From Candidatus Hestiella acidicharens (GTDB lineage Archaea > Thermoproteota > Thermoprotei_A > Sulfolobales > Acidilobaceae), in NCBI GenBank assembly GCA_015523575.1, contig WAJZ01000078.1, positions 1-5,563 of the forward strand: 5,563 bases of DNA. Reading direction: 5' to 3'. Below, piece by piece: positions 5,396 to 5,563 of the stretch. A model generated the notes under the pieces. That model did no database searches and was not told the DNA's origin. It saw only the letters and a list, made by a program, of their open reading frames with translations. Positions within the stretch are counted from its first letter, which is position 1, and every line of letters begins with the position of its first letter. The translations under genes were made by a program, and so were the position numbers.

Positions 5396-5400
5396 TTTTT
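5396..5400 (+). terminator. T5 terminator of tRNA-Leu
   Basis: Five T residues follow the discriminator base directly, the usual archaeal termination signal for stable RNAs. The last two are shared with the stop codon of the opposite-strand gene. Confidence 0.6.
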
Positions 5401-5563
5401 ACCCTTCTATTTTAACGACTAGCGAATCCTGCTGTTGTTCCTGTAGCACTTTTGTCTCTTCATTGTTTATCTTTGGTTTGCTCACCTCTTTATCGCCAGT
5501 AAAAGCAAGTTGCATCGTTTTTTCAAGCTTTTCTAGGTATTCCTTTGCAGACCTCTTCTCTTC
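5399..5563 (-). CDS. C-terminal end of an unidentified protein (5' end beyond window)
   Basis: From the right edge the minus strand reads 54 codons in one frame to a TAA at 5401-5399. The visible tail is hydrophilic and highly charged, starting EEKRSAKEYLEKLEKTMQ, with a QEQQQD stretch and ending SLVVKIEG. The first part looks helical and possibly coiled-coil, the rest low-complexity linker. I recognise no family. The gene converges on tRNA-Leu with only three bases between the tRNA's last base and the stop codon. The window edge prevents any start or length call. That it is coding is likely because the frame stays open to the edge with lysine/glutamate-rich codons, but this is not proven. 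Confidence 0.65.
   Translation of the reverse strand, partial: EEKRSAKEYLEKLEKTMQLAFTGDKEVSKPKINNEETKVLQEQQQDSLVVKIEG

Overview
The window reads as chromosomal DNA from an archaeon, most likely a thermophilic crenarchaeote (Thermoproteota). The clues are heavy AGG (Arg) and ATA (Ile) codon use, GTG starts, TATA-type promoters with short or absent leaders, GGTGAT/GGAG ribosome sites, a tRNA without encoded CCA, and the archaeal pairing of an NfeD-type membrane ClpP-class protein with a stomatin-like slipin. I cannot name the genus from sequence alone.

Left part (1-2713, minus strand): a compact two-gene operon. A D-2-hydroxyacid dehydrogenase (1673-2713) is followed after 10 bases by a thiamine-diphosphate (ThDP) enzyme of the acetolactate synthase/2-oxoacid decarboxylase superfamily. 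The ThDP gene runs off the left edge of the window with 554 codons visible. Together they suggest metabolism of a 2-oxo/2-hydroxy acid, but the substrate cannot be read from the sequence. A short divergent promoter region (2714-2825) separates this operon from the next block.

Middle part (2826-5257, plus strand): an NfeD/STOPP protein (signal peptide, ClpP-like domain, four to five membrane segments, C-terminal OB-fold domain), then a 332-base intergenic stretch, then a slipin. In Pyrococcus the equivalent pair, PH1510 and PH1511, act as membrane protease and substrate. Here the NfeD nucleophile Ser110 is present, but the region that should hold the general-base Lys has none. The intergenic stretch holds a long imperfect hairpin, a 29-codon ORF placed as expected for a leaderless transcript, a direct repeat, and the slipin's own promoter signals, so the two genes are probably not simply co-transcribed.

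Right part: a complete, intronless tRNA-Leu(CAA) (5311-5395) with a T5 terminator. The C-terminal end of an unidentified minus-strand gene (5399-5563) converges on it, and its stop codon lies within the terminator.

The points most worth attention are the NfeD lacking its expected Lys, the structured and possibly coding nfeD-slipin spacer, and the paired dehydrogenase/ThDP enzyme of unknown substrate.
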